Shown: positions 17,701 to 26,967, counted from the first letter of the stretch. The stretch is DNA of 64,000 bases from SIG78 sp045635745 (GCA_045635745.1 JAZTWG010000018.1:62001-126000), one strand, 5' to 3'. The notes: generated by a model not told the origin, from the sequence alone. Made by a program: numbers and translations.

Positions 17701-18332
17701 TGCGGACGCTGAAAATTCATTTCCAGTTTATGATGCCGGAGCACGGTCTTGACCAGATCATCCAGATCACTTAACGCAATATCATCCCAGCCGGGAACTT
17801 TGGCCGAATTATAGCGGTACATACGGCAGAAGTCACCCAGCAGTTTTTCTACATAATTATTGATGTTTTTTTCCAGCCGCACATGGAATGCCACCGATCC
17901 GTCAAAAGCATTTTCGCTCAAAACCCGGCCGCAAAATCCATGGATGGTCGATACCATATTATCGTCAAAGTCCTGCAAAGCCTGTTTCAGGCGGCTCAAC
18001 TGCACATCGCGCGGAATATTCAACGCCTCAAAACGCGCCAGCAAATCTGCCCCCCGCTGCTGATTGCCGGAATCAGAGTTTTTCCCTTCCAGCACATCGC
18101 ATAACAGCGCCAGGATCGCCCGAAGCCGGTCAGTAAGTTCCCGGGCGGCCTTCTCGGTAAAAGTCACGATCACGATCGCATTTACCGGCAACGCCTTTTC
18201 CACGATCAGCCGCGCGGCCAGATTCTGTATATTATAAGTTTTGCCGGTTCCGGCAGAGGCCTCGATCAGATTTACGCCTTCCAGCTCAATATTCACCGAA
18301 TCCAGCCGGACGGGATGCACCGTATTTTTCAT
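14715..18332 (-). CDS. recB: Exodeoxyribonuclease V beta subunit RecB (helicase-nuclease)
   Basis: The start is ATG 18332, preceded by a near-perfect GGAGGTGATC site inside the end of recC; the longer in-frame extension upstream would lie wholly within recC. This gives 1205 residues. UvrD-type motifs: Walker A IEASAGTGKTYN (Lys31), TFTEKAARELTDRLR, IIDEFQDTDTVQYG, GDPKQAIYSFRGGD, LDINYRSSARLI, LMTIHSSKGLQFPVVFLP and RLVYVAVTRA. The C-terminal nuclease domain has FIDLVFEYNGKFYIADWKSN with the catalytic D...DxK set (about 1080-1097). It is a 3'-5' helicase and the nuclease of RecBCD, acting at double-strand ends and on foreign linear DNA. It shares four bases with recC upstream and recD downstream. 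Confidence 0.95.
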   Translation of the reverse strand: MKNTVHPVRLDSVNIELEGVNLIEASAGTGKTYNIQNLAARLIVEKALPVNAIVIVTFTEKAARELTDRLRAILALLCDVLEGKNSDSGNQQRGADLLARFEALNIPRDVQLSRLKQALQDFDDNMVSTIHGFCGRVLSENAFDGSVAFHVRLEKNINNYVEKLLGDFCRMYRYNSAKVPGWDDIALSDLDDLVKTVLRHHKLEMNFQRPQYASAEALAARAAELQNALLGYSGYGAALEILQNSLNKIGDYSGNDYLALCRSALDDLHNGDKCSFEDCCKVCTLLAPENFRDKGKAARNLKAFVNEYICSNELFVLAEEITRFVKVDSKLFLQLQALEFVRNGLEQCKEQENFQSFDDLLLKVFAAVQEPDFRHIMQEKYQIGIIDEFQDTDTVQYGIFKAIFVEREKPAFFMVGDPKQAIYSFRGGDLAAYMTARNDCIAANGNICTLDINYRSSARLINEFNRFFEHEYTFASDEIFFNQAYAPDENPPGIACDGVEMEHPLQLDMQENLSSNELQKKCAHEIVFMLNSKRYTIPENGTMRLLSPGDIAVLAYDGYVLDGIRSELEKYNIPVIGERKSGIWSSPEAADLLVFMRGVLESASESQLRKALLSVIGGTTLAELDRSLPENAEKLLVRHLDFMALEQCWHENGTAAFMRMMFEKFDLKKRFSIMLNGERKLANYTQLGDLLSSAAQSMGLPPCGVLNFLQEKIARTDYDDESMEMLESDRAAVKLMTIHSSKGLQFPVVFLPQLAARAPLTRNDLKIYHRQNKLFCNPDRQDEGSLLTAGIEELQEIMRLVYVAVTRACYFCRISWGKVEKNRKIIKRTPMHWLFCMRHGVGGNLQDVLAGFLGLKEWEDLPKAQIPQGMLKINPFGAGLPELYIPEESAADLVAPETVDVVPDSWKIMSYSALPIHAAVGLTVGSVEDEAFDHDSNDEAFDDVNPAVPEAQAERLQDGIWAVPRGAGVGNAWHGILENCDFSLGIELSEIERFMKMYGFNDPVHHQAAYDMFQKLLSYKLPCGAALAELGRSQVLKEFEFLLDSPAGFDFKSLCNAVKDYMLYEFGAAPSGDEFFRMEGGFFTGFIDLVFEYNGKFYIADWKSNDLGGKAAAFYGAELKREMYDRHYPLQYLCYLAALMKYLELRLKKRFDEELYEQYIGDVYYIFLRGMSLEKSGGVFAAHVPYRTVRNLLDILNGGSMEGEL

Positions 18333-21300
18333 TCGATCACCTCCCCGGCAGAAATATCGCCGTAAAGCAGTTTGCCATAGTAGAGAAATTCTTCCTGAAA
18401 CACCGGATCCAGCCAATCTTCTTTGCTGAAAAACGCTTCCACATTGGGATCGGCAGCATCGCCATGATCATGATAAGGATCATAAAACTTTTTCTTTGCC
18501 GCTGCCGGATCATCGTAATATACCGACGACTTTTTGAACAACGGCAACACCCGCATACGCTCCTGAAAAGCTATATCCAGCAAATTCTGCAATTTTTCCC
18601 GCGCCTCCAGCGGACTTACCGGTGCAATATTGCGGACAACGTATTTGCCATGCTCCAAATTTATCAATCTGCCGCCGACCATACTGAACATATCATCTGC
18701 TCCGGCAGCGGCGATCAGCATACCCAAAAGCACCTTCAACGCGCTGGAACTGTCGTAAGAACTCCAGCGGCATCCGATGACCCAACTGCCATCCGGAGTC
18801 ATATTCACCATACCGCTCAAACTGATCTTGTCGGAAATCCGACAGCTGACCGGACGCTTTTCGATCGAGGCAATCAAATTTTTCCATTCATCAGGCAGTT
18901 CCGGAAGTTTTCCGGCACACTGGGCAAAACTTTTTTCGCCGATGCACCCCGGCGGCAGCATATTGCTGCTGCGGGCGTATTCAAAAATTTGAGCATCGGA
19001 GCAATCGCGCCGGCGCATATCGGCAAGCAGATTATTTATCTGCCATTGCGCAATATGATCCAGAATCCACATTTCGTCATCAGAATTTTTCTCTTCGTCT
19101 CCGCGCCGGTAATAAAGTTCAAGCTGCTTACGCATAACATAGCAGCAATGATTGCCGAAAAAATCCACCAGCGTATCCAGAGAAATATTTTCTTCCGGCA
19201 AAAGGGGCAGTATCACTCCCGGCAACACGTGCGGCGAAGAAATTTTCTGCGCCGAAGCGCTGCGGGCTTTCAACGCTTCGTAATTATCCTGTGCCAGCGA
19301 GCGGCAGCGGCTGCCAGCGGCGTAGTACATTTCGTCGATACCGGAAACTTTGTGTTTGAATTCTTCCAGACCGAACGCATTGCTCAAATATCCGGCGATC
19401 TCGCTCAATGGCGCACACGGCGCCATCGGCTGATTATCCCGTGCGTTCTGCCCCTGATAAAACAACAGCAGATTGTTCCGCGCCGAAAGGATCGCTTCCA
19501 GCAGCAAATACCGGTCCTGTATTGCGTGGTTCCAATCTCCGGGCATCGGCATCCGGGCGATCAGATCAAATCCCACCGTATTATTGCGGCGGGGAAAAGT
19601 GTTTTCATTAAGGTCGATAACTGCCACAACTTTGTGCGGAATACTGCGCATGGGGGTCATACGGCAGAAAGTTATCCTGCCGCGTAAAAATTTGCTGCTT
19701 TCGCTGTTGTCGGCAAGATTATCCTGTAGCATTTCCCATGCCGCATTCAAGGGATAAAGTCCTGGAGCGCACATTTCGCGGGCAATATTTTTCATTTCAT
19801 TTACCGCCATACGCAAAGATGTCAGCGCAGTTGCAGAAGCATTGTCGCTGCGGAAAAAATCATTCAGGATACGCTCAAAAATACCGCACCAGGCATTTAC
19901 AGTCAAATGCCCCGAAATATCCCGGGCGAGTGCGGCCAGATTTTCCAGCAGTTTCACCACCCGCGCAAATGGTTCGATCTCATTGCCTTCCAATGCTTCC
20001 ACACTGCTGACATTGCCAGGCAGTATAAAATCATCTCCGCAACTCCGGTTCGCCCAGCCGCTCAACAGCCGGTCCATAGCATACTGCCAGCTGAACTCAC
20101 GGAAATCGCTTGCACAAAATTTCCGGTGCATGGCGCCGTCAAACCCCCAGCGGGCACCGGCATCGTAGAGCACCCCGGCAATGCGGGGCATGAGATCAGC
20201 GGGAATTTCAAGCAAATCGGCGATCATAGGCAGATCCAGAAATACCATGATCTCCGAATACTCAAACCGCCCCGAAGCCAGCTCAAGCACCCGGCGAAAA
20301 ACCTCCCGCGCCATCAATTTATCTTCCGGCGGCACATCGGCAATGCTGTAAACATCTTTCAAAGCGCCGCTGCCGAAAACCGACCTGATCACCGGCACAC
20401 ATCGCACGATATCCGGCGCCATAACGATAATATCGCGCGGCCTGACTCCCTGCCCGATAAGTTTAAGCAATTCATCGTGCAGCACTTCCAGCTCGCGCCG
20501 CAGACTGTGGCAGTTATGAATAGCCACGGTGTTGTCATTTTTAAGGTCATACCGGACTCTGCCGACAAAATCACTATTCGGATTTTTTTCATCAACAGCT
20601 GATTCGCGCCGGTCAAACAGATGCTGAATATCGTACTGCATAATCTGCAGCATGGAAGAGTCTTTGGGATAGTCTTCAGGATAAAGAAAATCTGATTCCT
20701 CCAGCTGGCAGCTTATCACATCGTGATCCATGAGGGCCGAAAAAAATCCGCGTCCCTGCCGCCCCAGCGACTGCAGCAATGGATTCCCGCCGGGGGCAAC
20801 ATCCCATGCTGCCGGACAACTGATCGACTGCGGTGGTTCCTGATATTCCCAATACTCCATGCAGACCGTCAGGTAAAAAAAGTTCACCCGGCAGTATTCC
20901 GAAAGCCGGACAAAAATATCCAGATATACCGGCGGCATGGCCCCCACGCCGAACACGGAAACCGTTGCCGGCAATTTCCTGATTTGAGTTTCCGAAAGTT
21001 CTTCTTCAAGAAACTTGCGGTAAAAAGCATCGCACCCGGGATTTGCACCATTGAAGAGATCCTGATAAAGCACTTTCTGCCAGTTGCCATGCATTTCGCC
21101 GGCGGTAAAAAGTTTTTCCGGCTCCCGCGCCCGGTAGAGCTGATACTGGTCAAAAAGTCCGGCGATCTTACCGGCCAGCTGCCAGCGTTTCAGTGCTCCG
21201 TTGCGGCCGCTGATATATCGCTGCAGCGAGGGCATTTTCTCCTGTACAAACTCTTCATTGCACAACCGGCGCATGATTTCGCGCTGCATGATTTGTACAT

Positions 21301-21592
21301 CGCTGCGGCGCAGAGCGGTAAAAAACCGCTCCCCGTAAAACGCCCCCAGAAGCATATTGAGGTAACTTTTGAGAAAGTTTGTCTGCAAATTGGCCGCAAT
21401 GCCACTGTGCTGTGCCAGAAACTGCTGCAGATATTCTGCCATTCCGCGGGTCTGAACTATCACGGTATGTCCGGCAAGCAGAGCAGCGGCATCTGAACTG
21501 CCGGCGGCTTCCGCATCTTTGCTGTAAACATCGACCGCAAAACGTTCTGCGAGTTTTTCAAGTTTACACTCTTTGTAAAGATAAAATGCCAT
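18329..21592 (-). CDS. recC: Exodeoxyribonuclease V gamma subunit RecC
   Basis: 1087 residues. The N-terminus HTVIVQTRGMAEYLQQFLAQ followed by SGIAANLQTNF is the typical RecC opening (a degenerate helicase without a Walker A lysine). Later blocks RPRDIIVMAPDI, FLDLPMIADLL, RITFCRMTPMRSIPHKVVAVIDLNE and NTFPRRNN also fit RecC. In E. coli this subunit recognises Chi and holds the complex together. The recognised Chi sequence in this organism is not deducible here. The ATG at 21592 has only a weak ribosome site. The end overlaps recB in ATGA. It lies 120 bases downstream of the SWIM/SNF2 helicase gene on the same strand. Confidence 0.93.
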   Translation of the reverse strand: MAFYLYKECKLEKLAERFAVDVYSKDAEAAGSSDAAALLAGHTVIVQTRGMAEYLQQFLAQHSGIAANLQTNFLKSYLNMLLGAFYGERFFTALRRSDVQIMQREIMRRLCNEEFVQEKMPSLQRYISGRNGALKRWQLAGKIAGLFDQYQLYRAREPEKLFTAGEMHGNWQKVLYQDLFNGANPGCDAFYRKFLEEELSETQIRKLPATVSVFGVGAMPPVYLDIFVRLSEYCRVNFFYLTVCMEYWEYQEPPQSISCPAAWDVAPGGNPLLQSLGRQGRGFFSALMDHDVISCQLEESDFLYPEDYPKDSSMLQIMQYDIQHLFDRRESAVDEKNPNSDFVGRVRYDLKNDNTVAIHNCHSLRRELEVLHDELLKLIGQGVRPRDIIVMAPDIVRCVPVIRSVFGSGALKDVYSIADVPPEDKLMAREVFRRVLELASGRFEYSEIMVFLDLPMIADLLEIPADLMPRIAGVLYDAGARWGFDGAMHRKFCASDFREFSWQYAMDRLLSGWANRSCGDDFILPGNVSSVEALEGNEIEPFARVVKLLENLAALARDISGHLTVNAWCGIFERILNDFFRSDNASATALTSLRMAVNEMKNIAREMCAPGLYPLNAAWEMLQDNLADNSESSKFLRGRITFCRMTPMRSIPHKVVAVIDLNENTFPRRNNTVGFDLIARMPMPGDWNHAIQDRYLLLEAILSARNNLLLFYQGQNARDNQPMAPCAPLSEIAGYLSNAFGLEEFKHKVSGIDEMYYAAGSRCRSLAQDNYEALKARSASAQKISSPHVLPGVILPLLPEENISLDTLVDFFGNHCCYVMRKQLELYYRRGDEEKNSDDEMWILDHIAQWQINNLLADMRRRDCSDAQIFEYARSSNMLPPGCIGEKSFAQCAGKLPELPDEWKNLIASIEKRPVSCRISDKISLSGMVNMTPDGSWVIGCRWSSYDSSSALKVLLGMLIAAAGADDMFSMVGGRLINLEHGKYVVRNIAPVSPLEAREKLQNLLDIAFQERMRVLPLFKKSSVYYDDPAAAKKKFYDPYHDHGDAADPNVEAFFSKEDWLDPVFQEEFLYYGKLLYGDISAGEVIE

Positions 21593-21712
21593 GGCCGCCG
21601 CTGCTGTGTTCTGTTCGGGATTTATAAATATGTCATATATTCATAATAATAGCAGAATTTTGCAGAAAGTAAACTTTATTAACGCGAAAAAAAGCAAAAA
21701 AATCCGCAACGC

Positions 21713-24700
21713 TCAATTCAGCAGGAATTTCAAATCTTCGATCGTGAATTTTTCTGCTGAAAGTTCCGGGTTATCCACCACCTGATCAAAAATCTCTTTT
21801 TTGCGTTCCTGCAAAGCAAGGATCTTTTCTTCGATCGAATCTTTGACCAGCAGTTTGATCGTTCTTACGCTGCGGGTCTGTCCGATACGGTGGGTGCGGT
21901 CGGAGGCCTGCAGTTCAGCAGCGGGATTCCACCACGGATCATAAATCATAACTGTATCGGCTGCTGTGAGATTGAGTCCGGTACCGCCGGCTTTCAAACT
22001 CAAAAGGAATACCCCGATGGAGGGGTCTTGGTTGAATTCGTCGACCACATCCTGTCGGTTACGGGTGGATCCATCAAGATAAGAATATTTGATATTGATA
22101 CTTTCAAGGTATTCTTTTATCAAAGACAGAAGCGAAGTAAACTGACTGAAAATCAGCACCTTATGTCCACTGTCCACATGTTCCATCAGCAGTTCTTTCA
22201 ACAACTCGAATTTACCGGATGATATGCTCTGATCCTTATCCAGCAGCCGGGGATGACAGCATATCTGGCGCAGCCGCAGAAGCGTGGTAAGTATCTGCAT
22301 ATTGCCCTGATTGCGGCGTTTTTTGGATTTTTCAAGTTCCGCCAGCAACATTCTGCCTTCAGCCCGAGTCCGGTCATAAAGTTCCTGCTGATCATCTTCC
22401 ATACAGCAAAATACATTAAGATCCTCTTTCGGCGGCAGTTCCGGAGCCACCTGACTCTTCACCCGGCGTTTGATAAATGGTGCGGTCCGGGCCGCCAGAT
22501 CGCGCCGCAATTCTTCAGAGTCGCCGATATCGGCATATTCCTTTTTGAATGCCGCAAAACTGCCCAGCAATCCCGGATGCAGAAAATCGAATATGCTCCA
22601 CAGATCTTCCGGCGAATTTTCCAGCGGCGTACCGGTAAGCACCAGCTTATGACGCGCTTTCAAAGCTTTGCAGGAGTGGGCATTGGCAGTGCCGGGATTT
22701 TTGATATGCTGCGCTTCGTCAAGGATCAGCAAATTGAAATTGCATTTGCTCAATTTGGCTGTTTCGCGCCGCGCCATGGTATAACTGGTGATTATAAGAT
22801 CATACTTTTCCGGATCATTGGCAACATCTTTGCGGCTGCTGCCGTAAAGCAGACCGACCCGGCATCCGGTCAGAAATTTACCGCATTCACGCGACCAGTT
22901 TTCCACCAGACTCGCCGGACAGATCACCAGCGATGGCGAGCGCGAAAACATCCGCAGTTCATTGAACACCGCCAATGCCTGTACTGTTTTACCCAGCCCC
23001 ATTTCATCAGCAAGGATCACATTAAAGTCATTGACCAGCATTTTACGCATATATTCCACGCCATCCTGCTGATAGGTACGCAGTTGGGCATTGAACTCAA
23101 ATTTGCGGGTACTGTCGCAAATTTCAACCATATCATTACTGTTATTGAGCATATCGCCGGCAAACTGTGCCCCGCGCCAATGCCGGACCAGATGTTTGAA
23201 GTAGTGCATGGCAAGCGGCGGCAGCTCAAAGAGTTTATCTTCTTCATTGAGTTTCTGCACCAGCTTATCGAGTTTTACAATATCGCTGCCGCCGGTAAGC
23301 ACGGCGATCCGGCCGTTATCCAGCGCTATAAAGCGGTTGCCGCCAGCGGCGGAAGCAACCACATCGCTCCAGCAGACTCTGCCGCCGGAGCGGTCGCGCC
23401 ACTCATAAGAAACCGTGTAGTTGCCGCGTGCATTGAGTCCTTTTCCCAGCTCGCAAATCAATTCAATATTTTCCAGACCGTTGCCGCCGTTGGCAAGCTT
23501 TGCCAATGCGCCGCCCAGCGCCAGACTCTTGTAGCGTTTTATCCAATCCGGCAAAAGCTCGTTGAGGAAAAGACCGATCGAGCTGATCTGCTCGATCACA
23601 AATTTGCCGCCGGTTATATCGCCGGAAAGTTTGAGCATTTTCAGATTGCTGACGATCTCGGCTTCCATAAGTTCCTGCCGGAGAAAAAATTGATTGTTTT
23701 TGTCCACCGCCAGCCGGCCGCCATCGGGCAGAAAACTCAAGTTATCGTAGACAAAATTCAAAGTCAGCTCCAGCGATCCTCCCCGGAAATTACCATTGAG
23801 CACCACCGTTGCGGGGCGTATACTCAATGCTTTATCATCTACTTTGATCAGTTTGAAAGGCATGTTTTTGATAAATTCGCGGCAGCCGCCCATATCTCCG
23901 GACCATTTGCCCAACCGGAAAAAGTTACGCATGAAACCGACTTCGCAATCGCCGTTCAGGAAAAAATATTCACCGTTTTTGCCCACCCAGCAGCCGGCTT
24001 TGCCGGTAATGACTTTAGCTGAATGTATTTCCAGCACCGCTCCACGCCAGAGGATCCCGGGCGAATATTCCCGCGCCGTTTTGCCGGTACGGGCAATCAC
24101 CACAGCTTCAGCAGCACAATCGTTGTGGATTATCACCCGGCGGTTGTTGCGGAAAAAGTTGCGGAAATCGCCCAACGCATGAAAAAACTCGCTTGTCAAC
24201 TCCGAATTAAGCAATATATTGGAGTTTTCCGCTTCGCCGTTGATCGCCAGAAAACGGATTATCTGCCGGTCGAGCAGCGAAAAATCGCTGAATTTAAGCT
24301 GAACAGCCAGCACTTTATCAAAAAAGAGCTGCCGCAGATTGTTCAAATTCCCCAGATATTCCTTTTTGCCGCAGCGCAATTTTACCGAAAGCACCGCATT
24401 TTCCCATTTGCTGGGCACATGCGGAAATGCCGATTCCACATTGATGACCACTTCTGCAGTCACCGCGCGGGCACACTCGCCGGCCAGCGCCTCCAATCCG
24501 GCATTTTTCAACCCTGTATAACTGGCTTCATCGGTATCCACATCGCTGCCGAGATGATCAGGCACCCGGAAAAGTCCGTTATACATCCAAAGAGCAATTG
24601 CGTGCATGCACAATTCTTCGCCGTTATTCGTATTGGCATCGGCACAATCGCATTGAGAACGCACATGGTCGCCCAATTCCAGATGCACATGATTTTCCCC

Positions 24701-24856
24701 GCGGTTTTTATCAGTAAAAACGCCATGAATAACGCCGTGCATATCGCGGAAAGCACCGGTTATGCAGTTGTTTTTCAGCAACTGCTTGGCGCTTTTGAGC
24801 GTACTCTCGCTGGAATACGAAATCAGGCGTTCTTCAAATGCGGAACGGGTTTTCAC
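21713..24856 (-). CDS. SNF2-family helicase with N-terminal SWIM zinc finger
   Basis: GTG 24856 is taken as the start because GGAG lies seven bases upstream; a TTG six codons earlier is possible but lacks a site. 1047 residues. The N-terminus has a SWIM finger with Cys69, Cys71, Cys83 and His85 (CxC...CxH). A central region of unknown fold covers about 100-560. The SNF2 motor has ILADEMGLGKTVQAL (about 615-630), ICPASLVENW, LLILDEAQHIKN, LTGTPLENSPEDLWSIF, VLIFSQFTSLL, LSLKAGGTGLNLTAAD and DRTHRIGQ. Bacterial SWIM-SNF2 proteins (HepA/RapA relatives) remodel nucleoprotein or RNA polymerase complexes. Being directly upstream of recCBD suggests a link to DNA repair, which is inference. Confidence 0.92.
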   Translation of the reverse strand: MKTRSAFEERLISYSSESTLKSAKQLLKNNCITGAFRDMHGVIHGVFTDKNRGENHVHLELGDHVRSQCDCADANTNNGEELCMHAIALWMYNGLFRVPDHLGSDVDTDEASYTGLKNAGLEALAGECARAVTAEVVINVESAFPHVPSKWENAVLSVKLRCGKKEYLGNLNNLRQLFFDKVLAVQLKFSDFSLLDRQIIRFLAINGEAENSNILLNSELTSEFFHALGDFRNFFRNNRRVIIHNDCAAEAVVIARTGKTAREYSPGILWRGAVLEIHSAKVITGKAGCWVGKNGEYFFLNGDCEVGFMRNFFRLGKWSGDMGGCREFIKNMPFKLIKVDDKALSIRPATVVLNGNFRGGSLELTLNFVYDNLSFLPDGGRLAVDKNNQFFLRQELMEAEIVSNLKMLKLSGDITGGKFVIEQISSIGLFLNELLPDWIKRYKSLALGGALAKLANGGNGLENIELICELGKGLNARGNYTVSYEWRDRSGGRVCWSDVVASAAGGNRFIALDNGRIAVLTGGSDIVKLDKLVQKLNEEDKLFELPPLAMHYFKHLVRHWRGAQFAGDMLNNSNDMVEICDSTRKFEFNAQLRTYQQDGVEYMRKMLVNDFNVILADEMGLGKTVQALAVFNELRMFSRSPSLVICPASLVENWSRECGKFLTGCRVGLLYGSSRKDVANDPEKYDLIITSYTMARRETAKLSKCNFNLLILDEAQHIKNPGTANAHSCKALKARHKLVLTGTPLENSPEDLWSIFDFLHPGLLGSFAAFKKEYADIGDSEELRRDLAARTAPFIKRRVKSQVAPELPPKEDLNVFCCMEDDQQELYDRTRAEGRMLLAELEKSKKRRNQGNMQILTTLLRLRQICCHPRLLDKDQSISSGKFELLKELLMEHVDSGHKVLIFSQFTSLLSLIKEYLESINIKYSYLDGSTRNRQDVVDEFNQDPSIGVFLLSLKAGGTGLNLTAADTVMIYDPWWNPAAELQASDRTHRIGQTRSVRTIKLLVKDSIEEKILALQERKKEIFDQVVDNPELSAEKFTIEDLKFLLN

Positions 24857-24938
24857 AATAAATCTCCATAACAAAACTGCAATTCAATCAACAGCTTTTT
24901 GCTGCCAATAACAGCTTTTTTCAAATTAAAATTCTGCT

Positions 24939-24967
24939 ACTATAAACCGTATCCGGGTTGATTGCAA
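24939..24967 (-). promoter_or_regulatory. Sigma-70-type promoter for the SNF2 helicase (and perhaps recCBD)
   Basis: On the minus strand: TTGCAA (24967-24962), a 17-base spacer, and TATAGT (24944-24939). It lies about 80 bases upstream of the GTG start. The leader between holds two nearly identical AACAGCTTTTT segments. Confidence 0.6.
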
Positions 24968-25102
24968 ATCAAATTCGGCGTTTTAGCGCATTTTTCAGGC
25001 AAAAAATCGCACAGCACACCGGGTGTCGGCCATTTCTGTAATCGTTTATGCCGCAGAGTGCCGGATTTTTGAAAAAAAGTGCGCTTTTTGTTGAAAAGTC
25101 AT

Positions 25103-25130
25103 TTGTAAACACCATATGGAGTATTATATT
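25103..25130 (+). promoter_or_regulatory. Possible plus-strand promoter upstream of the decayed frame and rarA
   Basis: TTGTAA (25103-25108), a 16-base spacer and TATATT (25125-25130), in an AT-rich part of the gap between the SNF2 gene and rarA. If real, it would give a leader of over 450 bases ahead of rarA, or would serve the cysteine-rich frame described next. Bases 24968-25102 show nothing else I can name. Confidence 0.35.
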
Positions 25131-25144
25131 ATTAATAACCGGGT

Positions 25145-25602
25145 GAAGTTGTGTTTTTTTCAGTCCCGGATTATATAAACAGACCGCGCCGCTTCGGGCA
25201 TTCTGACAGATGCCGGAACGCTGCGGGCGAAGTGAAGTTTTTTTGGTACACTTCTGAAGTGGAAAATTTTTTTGCTTGCCGGCTATGCGATACCAACCGG
25301 GCAGTTTTTCTGCTGAAAGAAGTTTGAGTCAGACAAGGCAGGCAATGCGCCGCCGGGAAGCTGACATGTTGTTTGGACTGTGCAAAATATGTTGATTTTG
25401 CAGCAGCGGAAGCTGCACGGCTGCTCAAAAAAAAAGAGAGCTGTGAAGCTGTTATATTCATTTTGTCCGGAGTTTCCGGGTTCTGCAAGTGTGCTTCATT
25501 GCGGCTTGAGCGAGAGGGCTTGAGCTGGATTTTTACGGCTTTCTCCCTGATCCGTTCACCGGTCTGTCAAGAATTTTTTTCGACAGATTGGATATATGAA
25601 AA
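25145..25602 (+). pseudogene. Possible decayed or interrupted cysteine-rich gene
   Basis: In one plus-strand frame there is no stop from 25139 up to rarA apart from a single TGA at 25325-25327, while the other two plus frames are broken often. The conceptual product has paired cysteines typical of small zinc-binding proteins: FFACRLCDTNRA before the TGA, and TCCLDCAKYVDFAAAEAA, ESCEAV and GFCKCAS after it. A GTG at 25151 could start the first half. The frame then runs out of phase into the start of rarA. I do not recognise the family. It may be a pseudogene with a point mutation, a shorter gene ending at the TGA, or chance. Confidence 0.28.
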
Positions 25603-26967
25603 ATGGACGAGCTGGCATTTAATTTCAATGCCCCGACAGGTGCAGACAACGCGGAACGCGCTCCGGAAAATACTTCCGGCGGGCGGATGCCGCTGGCGGC
25701 ACGGATGCGTCCGCGCACGCTGGAAGAATACTGCGGCCAGAGCCACATTCTCGGCGATGGAAAACTCCTCCGCCGCGCCATTACTGCCGATAATTTCAGC
25801 AGCATAATCCTTTCCGGTCCGCCCGGAGTGGGCAAAACCAGTCTGGCTGAACTCATTGCCAACTCCACTAATGCCGCATTTATCCGGCTTTCCGGAGTAA
25901 CCAGCACTGTGGCAGATATCCGGCGCGAAATCGCCATGGCCAAAGAGCGCCGCAGCAACTCCGGCAGAAAAACCATCCTTTTCGTGGACGAGATCCATCG
26001 TTTCAACCGCGCCCAGCAGGATTCGCTGCTGCCGGATGTGGAGTCCGGAGTGGTCAGACTCATCGGCGCCACTACATTCAATCCATCGTTTTATGTGGTC
26101 AATGCGCTTATGAGCCGCTCATTGAGTTTCCAGCTCGAACCGCTCTCGCAGCAGGATATCAAAAAGCTGCTGAACAATGCCTTGAGCGACGAACGCGGCT
26201 TCGGCCGGCTTGCCGTTGAAATCGAGTCCGAAGCACTGGACTTTATCGCCGAAGTATGCGAAGGCGACGGGCGACGCTCGCTCAATGCTCTGGAAATGGC
26301 GGTGCTTTCCACGCCGGTCGGCTCCGACGGAGTGATCCATGTGGATTTGAATATTGTGCAGGAATCGGTGCAGAAAAAAGTTGTCAACTATGACGATGAT
26401 GCACATTACGATACCGCCAGCGCATTTATCAAAAGCATGCGCGGCAGTGACCCGGATGCGGCAGTATATTATCTGGCCAAAATGCTTGAAGCAGGCGAAG
26501 ACATCCGCTTTATCGCCCGGAGAATGGTGATCCTTGCCAGCGAAGATATCGGCAATGCTGATCCGAGAGCGATCACGCTGGCAACTTCGGTAATGCAAGC
26601 CGTGGATTTTGTAGGCATGCCCGAAGCAAGAATAATCCTGGCCCAGGGAGCAACCTATCTGGCGACTGCCCCCAAAAGCAATGCTTCATACAATGCCATC
26701 AACGAAGCCTTAAGCGATGTAAAAAACAACCGTATCCAGCCCATACCCTTTGCCTTGCGCGACCCGCATTCAGCCGGCGGCAAAGCCAACGAACACGGCA
26801 AAGATTATATTTATGTGCACAATACCGGCGGCTTTGCAGTGCAGGATTATATGAGTGTGCCCAAAAAGTATTACAAAGTAAGCGGTTCCGGCTACGAAGC
26901 CAAGATCAAAGAGCGGCTGGATTACTTTGACCAGCTGCGTAAAAATGCCAAAGCAGGTGAAAAATGA
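25603..26967 (+). CDS. rarA: Replication-associated recombination protein A (RarA/MgsA AAA+ ATPase)
   Basis: 454 residues. The N-terminus contains MPLAARMRPRTLEEYCGQSHIL, the standard RarA entry into its AAA+ domain. Walker A is SGPPGVGKTSLAELIA (71-86), Walker B FVDEIHRFNRAQQDSLLP, sensor 1 LIGATTFNPSF, and arginine-finger region SRSLSFQLEPLS. The C-terminal half has GEDIRFIARRMVILASEDIGNADP and the tetramerisation domain near QPIPFALRDPHSAGG. RarA acts at stalled forks and single-strand/double-strand junctions. The ribosome site is weak. The stop overlaps the next start (ATGA at 26964-26967). Confidence 0.95.
   Translation: MDELAFNFNAPTGADNAERAPENTSGGRMPLAARMRPRTLEEYCGQSHILGDGKLLRRAITADNFSSIILSGPPGVGKTSLAELIANSTNAAFIRLSGVTSTVADIRREIAMAKERRSNSGRKTILFVDEIHRFNRAQQDSLLPDVESGVVRLIGATTFNPSFYVVNALMSRSLSFQLEPLSQQDIKKLLNNALSDERGFGRLAVEIESEALDFIAEVCEGDGRRSLNALEMAVLSTPVGSDGVIHVDLNIVQESVQKKVVNYDDDAHYDTASAFIKSMRGSDPDAAVYYLAKMLEAGEDIRFIARRMVILASEDIGNADPRAITLATSVMQAVDFVGMPEARIILAQGATYLATAPKSNASYNAINEALSDVKNNRIQPIPFALRDPHSAGGKANEHGKDYIYVHNTGGFAVQDYMSVPKKYYKVSGSGYEAKIKERLDYFDQLRKNAKAGEK

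Noticed and set aside
25080..25600. A structured RNA such as 6S, RNase P or SRP RNA in the gap before rarA and the folate cyclo-ligase
   Set aside because: In E. coli 6S RNA lies next to the cyclo-ligase gene, so I looked for it, but I could not see the conserved motifs of 6S, RNase P, tmRNA or SRP RNA.
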